From Gallionella sp. (GTDB lineage: Bacteria; Pseudomonadota; Gammaproteobacteria; Burkholderiales; Gallionellaceae), in NCBI GenBank assembly GCA_023229845.1, contig JALNYK010000001.1, positions 266,172 to 330,171 of the forward strand: a stretch of 64,000 nucleotides of DNA, in the 5' to 3' direction. Made by a program: the position numbers and the translations under genes. Shown in pieces: positions 29,080 through 37,457 of the stretch. The notes below the pieces were generated by a model. The model was not told the DNA's origin, did not search any database, and saw nothing but the letters and a program-made list of their open reading frames with translations. Position 1 is the first letter of the stretch, and every line of letters begins with the position of its first letter.

Positions 29080-32000
29080 CTAGCTGCTGCGCAACGATCC
29101 CAGCATTTTCTCCAGACGCTTCACCGACACGATCACCGGCGTCTTCAGTTCCTGCGCAAACAGCGACACGCGCAGTTCCTGCATCAGCCAAGCGAATTCG
29201 TCGACGCGCGGGTCGGGCTTGCCCTGCTGCGCTTGCCTGATTTTTTGCAACGCCTGTATCAGCGGCTGCATCTGCGACATGCATTGCGCGTCGCGCGCCG
29301 GACTCGTGCGCAACTTTTCGATGCGCAGGCTGATCGCCTTGAGGTAGCGCGGCACATGCTGCAGGCGCTCGTAAGGCATCGCAGCGACGAAGCGCTTGTG
29401 GCACAAGCCTTCCAGTTGTGCGCGTATGTCCTGCGAGGCTTGAGCATGCGCCTTGAGTTGCGGCAAGGCCTTCTGCACCGCCAGATGTTCCGTGAGGATA
29501 TTGGCCACCAGCCGCGCGATCTCCTGCGCGATCAGCAGCAACCGGTTCTTCGCCTCCTTGCCGCGCGCGTTGAATTCCGCCTCGTTCGCTGGCAAGGGAT
29601 CGTTCAGGCAGCAGCGCTCGAAGGTCGTCGCGAGTATCTGCTGTTGCAGTTCCTGCTGGGTGCCGAACGGCATGAACAACATGCCCAGCTTCTGCGCGTC
29701 GGGCAGATTCTTTTCGAGGTATTTCACCTGCTCCTTCAGCAACAGCATGAACAGCCGGCTCAGCCCGCCGCGATGCGCGGCCTGCGCGGCATCGCGAGTA
29801 TCGAATGCGCGCAGCACCACCGCGTCGCCGTCGTCCACCAGCGCGTTGAACAGCGTGACGCTCTGGCCTGCGCGCTTAACCTCGCGCGTCTCGGCGAACG
29901 CGCCGAAGCTCCACGCGGTGTAACGCTGCTCGGAAGTCGTCTCGCCCTTCTCTTCCGCCACGGCGACGACCGCGACCGGCGCCACGCGCGGCGCGAGTTC
30001 ACCATGGAGCTGCGCAAAGTTGCGCGACATGCCGAACTGACGCCCATGCTCGTCGATCACTCGGAAGTTCATCAACAGGTGCTGCGGCAGCTGTTCCAGA
30101 CGGAACGCGTCCAGCGGCGTATCGAGCTGCTTCTGTTCGCGGATATAGCGCGCCAGCGCCTGCAACAGCGGCGTGTTCGACGGCTGCACGTCGCGGCAGA
30201 AGTTGGCGGCGAATTCCGGCACCGGCACCAGATGGCGGCGCAGCCGCTGCGGCAAGGTCTTGATGAGTTGCTGCACCTTCTCGGCGAGCAGCCCCGGCAC
30301 CAGCCATTCGCAGCGCGCGGCGCTCACTTGATTTATCAGCGCCAGCGGCACAGTCATGGTGATGCCGTCGTCGCTCTTGCCGGGCGAGAAGTTGTAGCTC
30401 AGCGCGAAGCTGATGTTGTCTATCTTCAACTGCGGCGGGAACTGGTCGGTGGTGATGCCCGCCGCCTCGTGGCGCATCAGGTCGTCTTTTTTCAGGTATA
30501 GCAGCTTCGCGTTGTCGCGCTCTGCCTCCTTGCGCCAGTGTTCGAACGCCGCGCCGTTGTAGATATCCGCCGGGACGCGGCTATCGTAAAACGCGAAGAT
30601 CAGCTCGTCGTCCACCAGCACATCGGGACGGCGCGCCTTGTGCTCCAGCGCCTCGATGTCGGCGATCAGCTTCTGGTTGTAAGCAAAGAACGGCGCCTGG
30701 GTGTTGAACTCGCCACCGACCAGCGCCTGGCGGATGAACACCTCGCGCGACTCGGCGGGATTCATCGGCCCGTAATGCACGCGCTTCTTCGGGTTCAGCA
30801 GCAGGCCGTGCAGCGTGCTGCGCTCGTAGGCGGTGACCTGCGCGGCCTTCTTCTCCCAGTGCGGATCGTAGTAGTGGCGCTTGATCAGATGGTCGCCGGT
30901 TTCTTCCAGCCACTCCGGCTCGATACGCGCGACGCAGCGCGCATACAGGCGATGCGTCTCGGTCAGCTCGGCCGCCATCACCCACTTCGCGCCCTTCTTC
31001 GCCAGCACAGAATTCGGCGCGATGATGAACTTGATGCTGCGCGCGCCCAGGTATTCGTTGCCCTCGACGCCCTTCATGCCGATGTTGCCGAGCAGGCCGC
31101 ACAGCAGCGCCTTGTGGATCTGCTCGTAAGTTGCGGGCTGTTCGTTCTCGCGCATGCCCATCTCGGTGACCTGCGTATGCAGTTGCTGGTACAACTCTCG
31201 CCATTCGCGCAAGCGCAACGGCGACAGGAAATTCTTGCGGCATTCCTCCGCCATCAGGCGGTTGGATTGCTTGTTCGCCACCGCCTGCTGGAACCACGCC
31301 CACAGTTTTGGGTAGGCGAGGAAATCGGAACGCTCGTCGGCGAATCGCTTGTGCGCGGCATCGGCCGCCTCCTGCCGGTCCAGCGGACGCTCGCGCGGGT
31401 CCTGCACAGACAGCGCGCTGGCGATAATCAAAATCTCACTCAGGCAATGGTATTGCCGCCCGGCCAGCAGCAGGCGCGCGATCTTCGGGTCGAGCGGAAG
31501 TTTCGCCAGCTCGTGCCCAGTCTTCGTCAGCATGCGCTGTTCGTCTATCGCGCCGAGTTCGGCGAGCAACTGATAACCGTCGGCGATCATGCGCGAGCTG
31601 GGCGGCTCGATGAACGGGAACTCGGCAATGTCGCCGAGATCGAGCGCGCTCATGCGCAAGATCACCGTCGCCAGCGATACGCGGAAAATTTCCGGATCGG
31701 TGAACTCGGGACGCTGCGAGAATCCCTCCTCGTCGTACAACCGTATACACACACCGCTCATCACCCGCCCGCAACGTCCGGCGCGCTGATTCGCGGCGGC
31801 GCGCGAAATCTTCTCGATATGCAGCTGCTCGACCTTCTGGCGGATGCTGTAGCGGTTCACCCGCGCCAGACCGCTGTCGATCACGTAGCCGATGTTGGGC
31901 ACGGTCAGCGAAGTCTCCGCGACATTGGTCGCCAGCACCACGCGGCGCATGCCCGAAGTCGGCTTGAACACCTTGTCCTGCTCCGCCGCAGACAGCCGCG

Positions 32001-32826
32001 CGAACAGCGGCAGCACCTCGATGCCCTTGGGATGATGCTTGCGCAAGGTCTCCGCCGTGTCGCGTATCTCGCGCTCGCCGGGCAGAAACACCAGCACATC
32101 GCCACGCAACCCGCCCGCGGCCAACTCGTCCAGCGCCGAACTCACCGCCTGCGGCACGTCCTGAGTATTGCCGTCCTCGTCCTGCTGCGGCGGACGGTAG
32201 CGCACCTCGACCGGATAGCTGCGCCCCGACACCTCCACGACCTGCGCGCCGAAGTGCTTGGCGAAACGATCCGCATCCAGCGTCGCGGAGGTGATAATGA
32301 GCTTGAGGTCGGGACGGCGCGGCAGCAACTGCTTCAGGTAACCGAGCAGGAAGTCGATGTTCAGCGAACGCTCATGCGCCTCGTCCACGATGAGGGTGTC
32401 GTAGCCGCGCAGCAGCGGGTCGCTGTGTATCTCGGCCAGCAGGATGCCGTCGGTCATCAGCTTCACGCTGGTGTCCGCCGACACCTTGTCGTTGAAGCGC
32501 ACCTTGAAACCGACCGCACCGCCGAGTTCGCACTTGAGTTCATGCGCGATGCGCGACGCCACCGTGCGCGCGGCCACGCGTCGCGGCTGGGTGTGTCCGA
32601 TGCAGCCCAACACGCCGCGCCCCAGCGCCAGGCAAATCTTCGGCAACTGCGTGGTCTTGCCCGAGCCGGTCTCGCCGCACACAATCACCACCTGATGCTC
32701 AGCAATCGCGCGCGCCAGATCCTCGCGCCGCGCCACCACCGGCAGGTCGGCGGGAAACTCGATTTCACCCAACGCATCCAGTCGCGCCTTACGGCGCAGC
32801 GCACTTGCGGACAACCCGGTTTTCAT
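29080..32826 (-). CDS. hrpA: ATP-dependent RNA helicase HrpA
   Basis: 1248 residues, DEAH-box helicase. Near the N-terminus are Walker A CGETGSGKTTQLPK and DEAH (LIVDEAHERSLNIDFLLG), then SAT (IITSATLD), the HrpA-type helicase C and HA2 domains (NQRAGRCGRVMSG) and the long C-terminal DUF3418 region. HrpA resolves stalled translation and processes mRNA. The ATG at 32826 (MKTGLSASALRRKARLDAL) is preferred over a TTG seven codons upstream. A hairpin lies just upstream, and beyond it is the left end of the integrated element. Confidence 0.95.
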   Translation of the reverse strand: MKTGLSASALRRKARLDALGEIEFPADLPVVARREDLARAIAEHQVVIVCGETGSGKTTQLPKICLALGRGVLGCIGHTQPRRVAARTVASRIAHELKCELGGAVGFKVRFNDKVSADTSVKLMTDGILLAEIHSDPLLRGYDTLIVDEAHERSLNIDFLLGYLKQLLPRRPDLKLIITSATLDADRFAKHFGAQVVEVSGRSYPVEVRYRPPQQDEDGNTQDVPQAVSSALDELAAGGLRGDVLVFLPGEREIRDTAETLRKHHPKGIEVLPLFARLSAAEQDKVFKPTSGMRRVVLATNVAETSLTVPNIGYVIDSGLARVNRYSIRQKVEQLHIEKISRAAANQRAGRCGRVMSGVCIRLYDEEGFSQRPEFTDPEIFRVSLATVILRMSALDLGDIAEFPFIEPPSSRMIADGYQLLAELGAIDEQRMLTKTGHELAKLPLDPKIARLLLAGRQYHCLSEILIIASALSVQDPRERPLDRQEAADAAHKRFADERSDFLAYPKLWAWFQQAVANKQSNRLMAEECRKNFLSPLRLREWRELYQQLHTQVTEMGMRENEQPATYEQIHKALLCGLLGNIGMKGVEGNEYLGARSIKFIIAPNSVLAKKGAKWVMAAELTETHRLYARCVARIEPEWLEETGDHLIKRHYYDPHWEKKAAQVTAYERSTLHGLLLNPKKRVHYGPMNPAESREVFIRQALVGGEFNTQAPFFAYNQKLIADIEALEHKARRPDVLVDDELIFAFYDSRVPADIYNGAAFEHWRKEAERDNAKLLYLKKDDLMRHEAAGITTDQFPPQLKIDNISFALSYNFSPGKSDDGITMTVPLALINQVSAARCEWLVPGLLAEKVQQLIKTLPQRLRRHLVPVPEFAANFCRDVQPSNTPLLQALARYIREQKQLDTPLDAFRLEQLPQHLLMNFRVIDEHGRQFGMSRNFAQLHGELAPRVAPVAVVAVAEEKGETTSEQRYTAWSFGAFAETREVKRAGQSVTLFNALVDDGDAVVLRAFDTRDAAQAAHRGGLSRLFMLLLKEQVKYLEKNLPDAQKLGMLFMPFGTQQELQQQILATTFERCCLNDPLPANEAEFNARGKEAKNRLLLIAQEIARLVANILTEHLAVQKALPQLKAHAQASQDIRAQLEGLCHKRFVAAMPYERLQHVPRYLKAISLRIEKLRTSPARDAQCMSQMQPLIQALQKIRQAQQGKPDPRVDEFAWLMQELRVSLFAQELKTPVIVSVKRLEKMLGSLRSS

Positions 32827-32847
32827 CGTCTTGTTCTCATAATGCAA

Positions 32848-32874
32848 AGGGGATCAGCACGACGCTGATCCCCT
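32848..32874. repeat. Perfect 11-bp inverted repeat beside the element
   Basis: AGGGGATCAGC (32848-32858) and GCTGATCCCCT (32864-32874) around loop ACGAC, between hrpA and the left attachment repeat. There is no T-run on either side. It may be the remains of the original terminator of the tRNA transcript before integration. Confidence 0.6.
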
Positions 32875-32879
32875 GTATG

Positions 32880-32924
32880 TGGTGGGCCCAGTAGGACTTG
32901 AACCTACGACCAAAGGATTATGAG
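32880..32924. repeat. Left attachment site (45-bp copy of tRNA 3' end)
   Basis: Identical over 45 bp to 40818-40862, the 3' part of the intact tRNA at the other end of the element. It starts at the CCA end and runs through the T arm and variable loop into the anticodon loop. Sequence identity stops right after it. This defines the left boundary of the integrated element. Confidence 0.92.
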
Positions 32925-32968
32925 GCCGCACCAGATTGATTTCTGTTCAAGCATTTAGCCTGCTACGT

Positions 32969-33037
32969 TTCTACAATCCGCGAATTTTACCACGCTTGAA
33001 ACCCAGCATCTGCTGAACCTTCTGCTGAATTGTAGAA
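32969..33037. repeat. Putative integrase arm-type sites, left end
   Basis: ATTGTAGAA at 33029-33037 and its reverse complement at 32969-32977, just inside the left attachment repeat. The same 9-mer occurs twice at the right end (40751 and 40771). Such terminal short repeats are typical of tyrosine-integrase arm sites. A direct TCTGCTGAA doublet at 33009 and 33021 lies between them. Confidence 0.55.
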
Positions 33038-33141
33038 GAGATTCACAGCACATACATGGCTGGATTCCTGCCAAAGCGCGAGGGTGCAATGGTACACTTT
33101 CGCGCTGTTCCAATGACTCAAAGACACGAAGAGGTTATTGC

Positions 33142-34227
33142 ATGGCCTATGCTCGGGACCTTCCGTATAACGATCTGCCGCTCCTGCCCCCCAAGGCCGA
33201 GTTGGAGACTCGCGACATCCTCAAACAAGTCACGGCATCGAGCCGCGCGCTGGCCGACCTGCGCGGGCTGGCCCGGATGATTCCAAACCAAGGCATCCTG
33301 ATTAACGGCATCGTCCTGCAGGAAGCGCGCCTTTCCTCCGAAATCGAGAATATCGTTACCACCAGCGACGAACTGTATCGCGCCGCGGCTGACGCCGATG
33401 GCGGCTCTGACCCGTCGGCCAAGGAGGTGCTGCGCTACCGCGAAGCTTTGTGGCATGGCTTTCAGGAGATCAGGCAGCGCCCATTGACCACGAATCTGTT
33501 TATCGAGATCGTGCGCATCATTAAGAAAACCGACTTGGATGTCAGGAAGACGACAGGCACAAAGCTGGCCAACCACAAGACGAGCGAGGTGATTTACACC
33601 CCACCAGAAGGCGAGGCCGTTATCCGAAACAAGCTCGCCAACCTTGAACAGTTCCTATATCCCGATCCAGACGATGGGCTTGATCCACTGATTCGCCTGG
33701 CTGTCATGCACTACCAATTCGAGGCCATCCACCCATTCCCGGACGGCAACGGACGGACAGGCCGCATCCTGAACATCCTGCTGCTGGTAGAGCACAAATT
33801 GCTGGATATCCCTGTGCTCTACCTCTCCCGCTACATTCTGGAGAACCGGGCTTCCTACTATGAGGGTCTGCGCCGAGTAACCGAAGAAGGGGCTTGGGAA
33901 AATTGGGTGCTGTACATCCTGAAAGCAATCGAAACTACCGCGCGTGAAACGCAGGATCGCGTCCAACAAATTCTTACCCTGATGGAAGATGTTCGGGTGG
34001 AAGTGCAAGAAAAGGCACCGCGCATCTACAGTAAGGACCTGATCGAAATAGTATTCCGCCATCCGTATTGCAAGATTAAGTTTGTCGAGGAGGCTGGAAA
34101 AACCACACGACAAACCGCATCTGCATACTTGAAAGTCCTGTCAGAATTGGGAATTCTGCGCCTCCACAAAATGGGGCGCGATGTTTATTACATCAACGAT
34201 CAACTGCTCCATGTCCTGACGAAGTGA
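33142..34227 (+). CDS. Fic-family protein with self-inhibitory helix
   Basis: 361 residues. The Fic core motif HPFPDGNGRTGR is at 197-208, so AMP or other nucleotide transfer to a target protein is expected. The N-terminal inhibitory helix SSEIEN (65-70, pattern (S/T)xxxE(G/N)) makes it a class II, intramolecularly inhibited Fic. The C-terminal part (TTRQTASAYLKVLSELGILRL) is a winged-helix DNA-binding domain. GAGG lies upstream of the ATG. It is cargo at the left end of the element and may be a toxin, defence or regulatory factor; the target is unknown. Confidence 0.9.
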   Translation: MAYARDLPYNDLPLLPPKAELETRDILKQVTASSRALADLRGLARMIPNQGILINGIVLQEARLSSEIENIVTTSDELYRAAADADGGSDPSAKEVLRYREALWHGFQEIRQRPLTTNLFIEIVRIIKKTDLDVRKTTGTKLANHKTSEVIYTPPEGEAVIRNKLANLEQFLYPDPDDGLDPLIRLAVMHYQFEAIHPFPDGNGRTGRILNILLLVEHKLLDIPVLYLSRYILENRASYYEGLRRVTEEGAWENWVLYILKAIETTARETQDRVQQILTLMEDVRVEVQEKAPRIYSKDLIEIVFRHPYCKIKFVEEAGKTTRQTASAYLKVLSELGILRLHKMGRDVYYINDQLLHVLTK

Positions 34228-34410
34228 TATGACGGACAAATTAACACATCCGTTAAATGCGTTAAAAAATTAACACTTTCTTAACACATATTTAGCACTT
34301 GTTATTTTCGTTAACATATTCGCCAACGTACGTACGTTAACGTTACGTTGCGAAATTTCCCTTCCAATTCATCTTCTTCAAGGAATCGGCCTGACTTTCA
34401 CGCGTGAAAG
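34228..34410. other. AT-rich, TTAAC-rich region with 22-bp palindrome
   Basis: After the Fic gene, about 120 bases are AT-rich with many GTTAA/TTAAC words and a palindromic run AACGTACGTACGTT (near 34326-34340). Then comes a perfect palindrome of TGACTTTCACG followed by its complement (34392-34413). This could be an operator, a replication origin or the integrated element's double-strand origin. No protein is supported here. Confidence 0.5.
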
Positions 34411-34629
34411 TCATCCCCTGTAGACCTGCGGATTAACAGTCCGGCGCACTCTTTCCTGTAGACCAGCACACCAGGTGCACCGCGGTCCGTTCATGGTGGC
34501 ACGCGTCACCGCGTCGCGAGGGGTTCCCTGTGCGGATCCTTCACCGGTGGAAATGACGATGCTGCAGGTGTGCTGCCGGGTGTATTCCAGGGCGCAGCAC
34601 CTGATCGCACAGGGTGGCGAGCGATTCAT
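34411..34629 (-). CDS. Possible small cysteine-rich protein, uncertain
   Basis: 72 codons, MNRSPPCAIRCCALEYTRQ... with CTWCAG near the end. Codon use is GC-rich at third positions, but the ribosome binding site is weak and the opposite strand is also open. It lies opposite to the direction of all other genes in the element. No family recognised. Confidence 0.25.
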   Translation of the reverse strand: MNRSPPCAIRCCALEYTRQHTCSIVISTGEGSAQGTPRDAVTRATMNGPRCTWCAGLQERVRRTVNPQVYRG

Positions 34630-34712
34630 GCCACCACGCGCCGGCCGTCGCACACCTCGCAGCTTTCATGCTGTAAGCTGCTGCTGAACTCAATTACCGA
34701 AGGCTGCTCTAT

Positions 34713-34841
34713 ATGGCCCAGCATGCAATCTACCCGCCCCCTCAGCCCAGCCTGTGGGAGTTGCTCGCCGACAATTGGTTGCTGGCATTGATTCTGGTTA
34801 TCCTCATCGCCCTTGCCATCCGAGCTTTTCCAAAAGAATAG
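34713..34841 (+). CDS. Small single-span membrane protein
   Basis: 42 residues, MAQHAIYPPPQPSLWELLADN followed by a strongly hydrophobic helix (WLLALILVILIALAIRAF) and KE at the end. The layout (short polar N-terminus, one membrane span) could suit a small phage- or plasmid-type membrane protein. Ribosome binding site weak. Not recognised by family. Confidence 0.5.
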   Translation: MAQHAIYPPPQPSLWELLADNWLLALILVILIALAIRAFPKE

Positions 34842-34973
34842 CGCCCCCGCCCCTGCTGCTGGCGTAGTGTTTCCATCCCTGCAATAATGCGCCCGGAACA
34901 AGCGCGCCGTATTACGGTGCGGGGCTCGTAACAACAAGGCCTCCGACAGTGCGCAACCAACCAGAAATCAACT

Positions 34974-35669
34974 ATGACCAACAAGCTGCCGCGCTCAAAA
35001 AAGTCTGTAGCAGACGCCTCTTCAAATAAAGCGAAGGTGGACAAACTCGCACTGGAAATAGGCCGTAGAATTTCTGATGCAAGGAACGGTCTCGGCTTTT
35101 CTCAGACAGCCGTGCATACGAGAACGAAACTAATTGACCCGGATGGCTCAGGCGTTTCGCGAGCGGCACTGTCACTCTATGAGATCGGCACAAACAAGCC
35201 TGGGGCGCGCGAAATTACGCTCTTATGCGAAGTGCTTCATGTAAGTCCCAATTGGCTTTTGTATGGTTCAGAATCCCCGGCCAAGACACTACAGCCTACG
35301 TCCATATTCTTAGCTGGGGACGACCTTGACATTGCTACTAGGCTCGCATTCGCAATGCTGGCGCTCACCCCAACAGATCGGGATTCTTTGGCAAATCTGG
35401 TTTTCTCAATACTTTCTGGCAAGCTTGGCGATATGCAATTGTCATCGCTGATGGCGATGGCCAATATGATGCGAGAAAGTATCCTCAAAGAAATGATTAA
35501 ATCAGTTGGCGAAGGCTCCCAGAAGTTGCCATTACCGGAACTAATAGACAGATTTGTCAAAGAAATGGCTGGAGCCATGTCGACAAACTATGGAAATCTT
35601 CGCCCCTCCCTGACGGAAGAAGAAATGTACGAAGGTACTGAGTACAGTCCACCGCGATCGCTGAAGTAA
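34974..35669 (+). CDS. XRE-type transcriptional regulator
   Basis: 231 residues. An N-terminal helix-turn-helix of the XRE/Cro kind (LALEIGRRISDARNGLGFSQTAVHTRTKL... SLYEIGTNKPGAREITLLCEVLHVSPNWLLYG, about 26-98) is followed by a C-terminal helical domain of unknown role. It is probably the element's repressor. It lies directly upstream of a region with two palindromes (35705-35778) that likely contain its or its neighbour's operators. Confidence 0.85.
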   Translation: MTNKLPRSKKSVADASSNKAKVDKLALEIGRRISDARNGLGFSQTAVHTRTKLIDPDGSGVSRAALSLYEIGTNKPGAREITLLCEVLHVSPNWLLYGSESPAKTLQPTSIFLAGDDLDIATRLAFAMLALTPTDRDSLANLVFSILSGKLGDMQLSSLMAMANMMRESILKEMIKSVGEGSQKLPLPELIDRFVKEMAGAMSTNYGNLRPSLTEEEMYEGTEYSPPRSLK

Positions 35670-35704
35670 CCCCCCCCGCAAACGCACATTGCAACAAATC
35701 AATG

Positions 35705-35778
35705 CAGATTGCATAAATTGCTTGCAATCTGTTTTTTGCCATGCTAGCCTGCTATCAATCAATGCATATTGCATTGAT
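35705..35778. promoter_or_regulatory. Operator region with two palindromes
   Basis: CAGATTGCA (35705-35713) pairs with TGCAATCTG (35723-35731). ATCAATGCA (35758-35766) with TAT centre and TGCATTGAT (35770-35778) is a perfect 21-bp palindrome. The word TTGCA recurs. The sites precede the HTH gene at 35799 by 20-95 bases and are probably bound by the XRE regulator or by the HTH protein itself. Confidence 0.7.
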
Positions 35779-35798
35779 ACATTGCACAGGAGGCCAGT

Positions 35799-36482
35799 AT
35801 GGCAGTCAAACAACAACCCGCCCTCACCAAAGAGGATTTCGAAGCAGCGCTGGTATCCCAGCGCCTGAGCATTTCCGAAGTAGCACGCGAGACCGGCATC
35901 CCCCGGCACATCGTCAGCCACTTCCGCAACTACGGCGACGGCATGAAGCCAGAGCAACTCGCCAAGTTGCGCGACTACCTGGAAGGCCTCGGTGTCGAGT
36001 TCGCCGACGAAGAGGAACCCGAGGCAACCACCGCGCAGCCGGCAACCCCGCAGGAGTTGCGCCTTCCCTTGATCCTGTCCGACGACGGCCTGACCCAGCG
36101 CACCGCTCTGGTATGCCGTCACTTCTTCATTGACGAGCGCATCAACGATGAGCAGATCGAGGAAGCTGGCAAATGCATCATGGAAAGCTTCCAGCAGGCA
36201 AAGGAATTGCTGGACGTGAGGCTGGAGACCCGGTTCCTGTCCGAAGCCTACGACGAGAAAACCGAAACCAAGATGCGCAAGTTGTGGGGCCACTTGGCCA
36301 GCATCGGCCTGCTCTGCCTACACATGCAGGGCCGCGTGCTGGTGGATCAAGCGCGCTTCGCCAACCCGGTACAAGACGACGAGCCGAATACGCTGGGCGA
36401 CCTGTTGTTCGTCACCTACCGCGAAGCGCTGGCTGGGCTGCACCAGGCAGAGGCGGAAGAAGCCGAGGAGGCCGCAGCATGA
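35799..36482 (+). CDS. HTH-domain protein of the element
   Basis: 227 residues. Near the N-terminus LSISEVARETGIPRHIVSHFRNYGDGMKPEQLAKLRDYLEGLG (about 28-70) is a helix-turn-helix. An acidic linker (EEEPEATTAQPATPQELR) leads to a helical C-terminal domain ending in AEAEEAEEAAA. AGGAGG precedes the ATG, and two palindromes lie upstream. Probably the leading gene and regulator of the replication operon. Its stop overlaps the next small gene (ATGA). Confidence 0.75.
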   Translation: MAVKQQPALTKEDFEAALVSQRLSISEVARETGIPRHIVSHFRNYGDGMKPEQLAKLRDYLEGLGVEFADEEEPEATTAQPATPQELRLPLILSDDGLTQRTALVCRHFFIDERINDEQIEEAGKCIMESFQQAKELLDVRLETRFLSEAYDEKTETKMRKLWGHLASIGLLCLHMQGRVLVDQARFANPVQDDEPNTLGDLLFVTYREALAGLHQAEAEEAEEAAA

Positions 36483-36616
36483 TGCCCGTCAGCGTACTGC
36501 CCTCCGGCGGCAAAGCCGCGCCTGTGGTGATCCTCTTCGTGCTGGGCGTGCTGGCAGTTTCCGTGCTGGCAAACCTTCCGCCGAAGCCGACACAGCCCAC
36601 CCAACCCCTGCGCTAA
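36479..36616 (+). CDS. Small single-span membrane protein
   Basis: 45 residues, MMPVSVLPSGGKAAPVVIL..., with one membrane span (VVILFVLGVLAVSVLA) and a proline-rich tail (PPKPTQPTQPLR). ATGA overlap with the HTH gene indicates coupled translation. Could be a phage-type minor membrane or coat-like protein; not recognised by family. Confidence 0.6.
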   Translation: MMPVSVLPSGGKAAPVVILFVLGVLAVSVLANLPPKPTQPTQPLR

Positions 36617-36628
36617 GAGAGGCCCGCG

Positions 36629-36772
36629 ATGTTCGCCGTCCTCAACGTCGAAACCGGCGACTTCTATTCGGAGTCGCCGGCCCTCAGAAACGAAGCCAAA
36701 CGCACCGAAAGGCGCTGGGATCGCTCCAGCATCCTTTTCGCTAACCCAGCAAGCCGGGAGCAAACGCCATGA
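36629..36772 (+). CDS. Small hypothetical protein of the element
   Basis: 47 residues, MFAVLNVETGDFYSESPALRNEAKRTERRWDR... It starts 12 bases after the previous gene and its stop overlaps the next ATG (ATGA), as in compact phage gene clusters. No family recognised. Confidence 0.6.
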   Translation: MFAVLNVETGDFYSESPALRNEAKRTERRWDRSSILFANPASREQTP

Positions 36773-36990
36773 ACGCAAAAAATGCAGTGCTGCAAGCCAT
36801 CACCGAGACGCAGGATGAATACACAGCAGCGCCCGGCGATAGTTATCTGCAAGGGCGCGTTTCCGGCCTGCTTTCCGCCGCCTTGCTGGGCGACCTAATT
36901 TCATCCGAAGAGCATGGCGCGCTCTGTGCGCAGAGTCGAGAAATCGGCCTCGCCTATTCGCACCAGATCGAACTCGCCTCTGCGCCATAA
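36769..36990 (+). CDS. Small hypothetical protein of the element
   Basis: 73 residues, MNAKNAVLQAITETQDEYTAAPGD... Coupled to the previous gene by ATGA. The centre (SGLLSAALLGDLISSEEHGALCAQSREIG) looks like a helix-turn-helix-sized helical bundle with an exposed Cys. No family recognised. Confidence 0.65.
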   Translation: MNAKNAVLQAITETQDEYTAAPGDSYLQGRVSGLLSAALLGDLISSEEHGALCAQSREIGLAYSHQIELASAP

Positions 36991-37016
36991 CGCCGAAGCA
37001 GATAGGAACCCGCCAA

Positions 37017-37313
37017 ATGAATCGCCAGCCGCAATTCCAGAGATTTGAAGACGCATATCCAGGGCTTTTGACCGAGCAGCAGTTGGTTGCCCTTGACCGC
37101 ATACAGAAGGGTGCCAGAAAGCTCGCCGAAGCGGTGTCTCGCTTGAACGCCATCAAGGTAGATGCTCGCCTTCCGCTCCCCGCTATTCGCATGACTGCTT
37201 ATGAGACTGGTGTCCTGCTGTATGCCGTCGAGTGCCTTCAGTTCGAACACGAACTGGCTTACTCGAAACTTCGCCAAGAGGCCTGCGCAGCCACACTCGG
37301 GGAGGCCGCATGA
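37017..37313 (+). CDS. Small hypothetical protein upstream of Rep
   Basis: 98 residues, MNRQPQFQRFEDAYPGLLTEQQLVALDRIQKGARKLAEAVS... Predicted mostly helical. Its stop overlaps the ATG of the next 33-codon gene (ATGA). Conserved-looking position directly upstream of the Rep gene, but no family recognised. Confidence 0.65.
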   Translation: MNRQPQFQRFEDAYPGLLTEQQLVALDRIQKGARKLAEAVSRLNAIKVDARLPLPAIRMTAYETGVLLYAVECLQFEHELAYSKLRQEACAATLGEAA

Positions 37314-37411
37314 CCCCGAATATCGACCACCGCCTGAAGCACAAAGCGCCAGTCCCCGCTTCTCTTGGGTATATGTGCGAATACTGTACACACGCCGCCG
37401 AACCTGAATAA
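37310..37411 (+). CDS. Very small CxxC protein overlapping the Rep leader
   Basis: 33 residues, MTPNIDHRLKHKAPVPASLG..., ending with a CEYC pair. Coupled to the upstream gene by ATGA and running into the region just before Rep. The CxxC and short length suggest a zinc-binding mini-protein, as seen in several phage replication clusters; inference only. Confidence 0.45.
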   Translation: MTPNIDHRLKHKAPVPASLGYMCEYCTHAAEPE

Positions 37412-37457
37412 ACCAATACGATCCACGCGAGACGAGGCAGTCGATGCGACCAAGAGG

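Noticed and set aside
30538..32868. Long open frame on the plus strand opposite hrpA
   Set aside because: It is a GC-rich antisense shadow: hrpA on the other strand has all helicase motifs, and the antisense translation is Arg/His/Gln-rich without motifs or a ribosome binding site. The same applies to long antisense frames opposite trhP, ahcY, dnaG, rpoD, mshE and spoT.
34429..34443. tRNA-Asn-like anticodon stem-loop (CGGA-CTGTTAA-TCCG on the minus strand)
   Set aside because: No acceptor, D or T arm can be formed around it, so it is not a tRNA.
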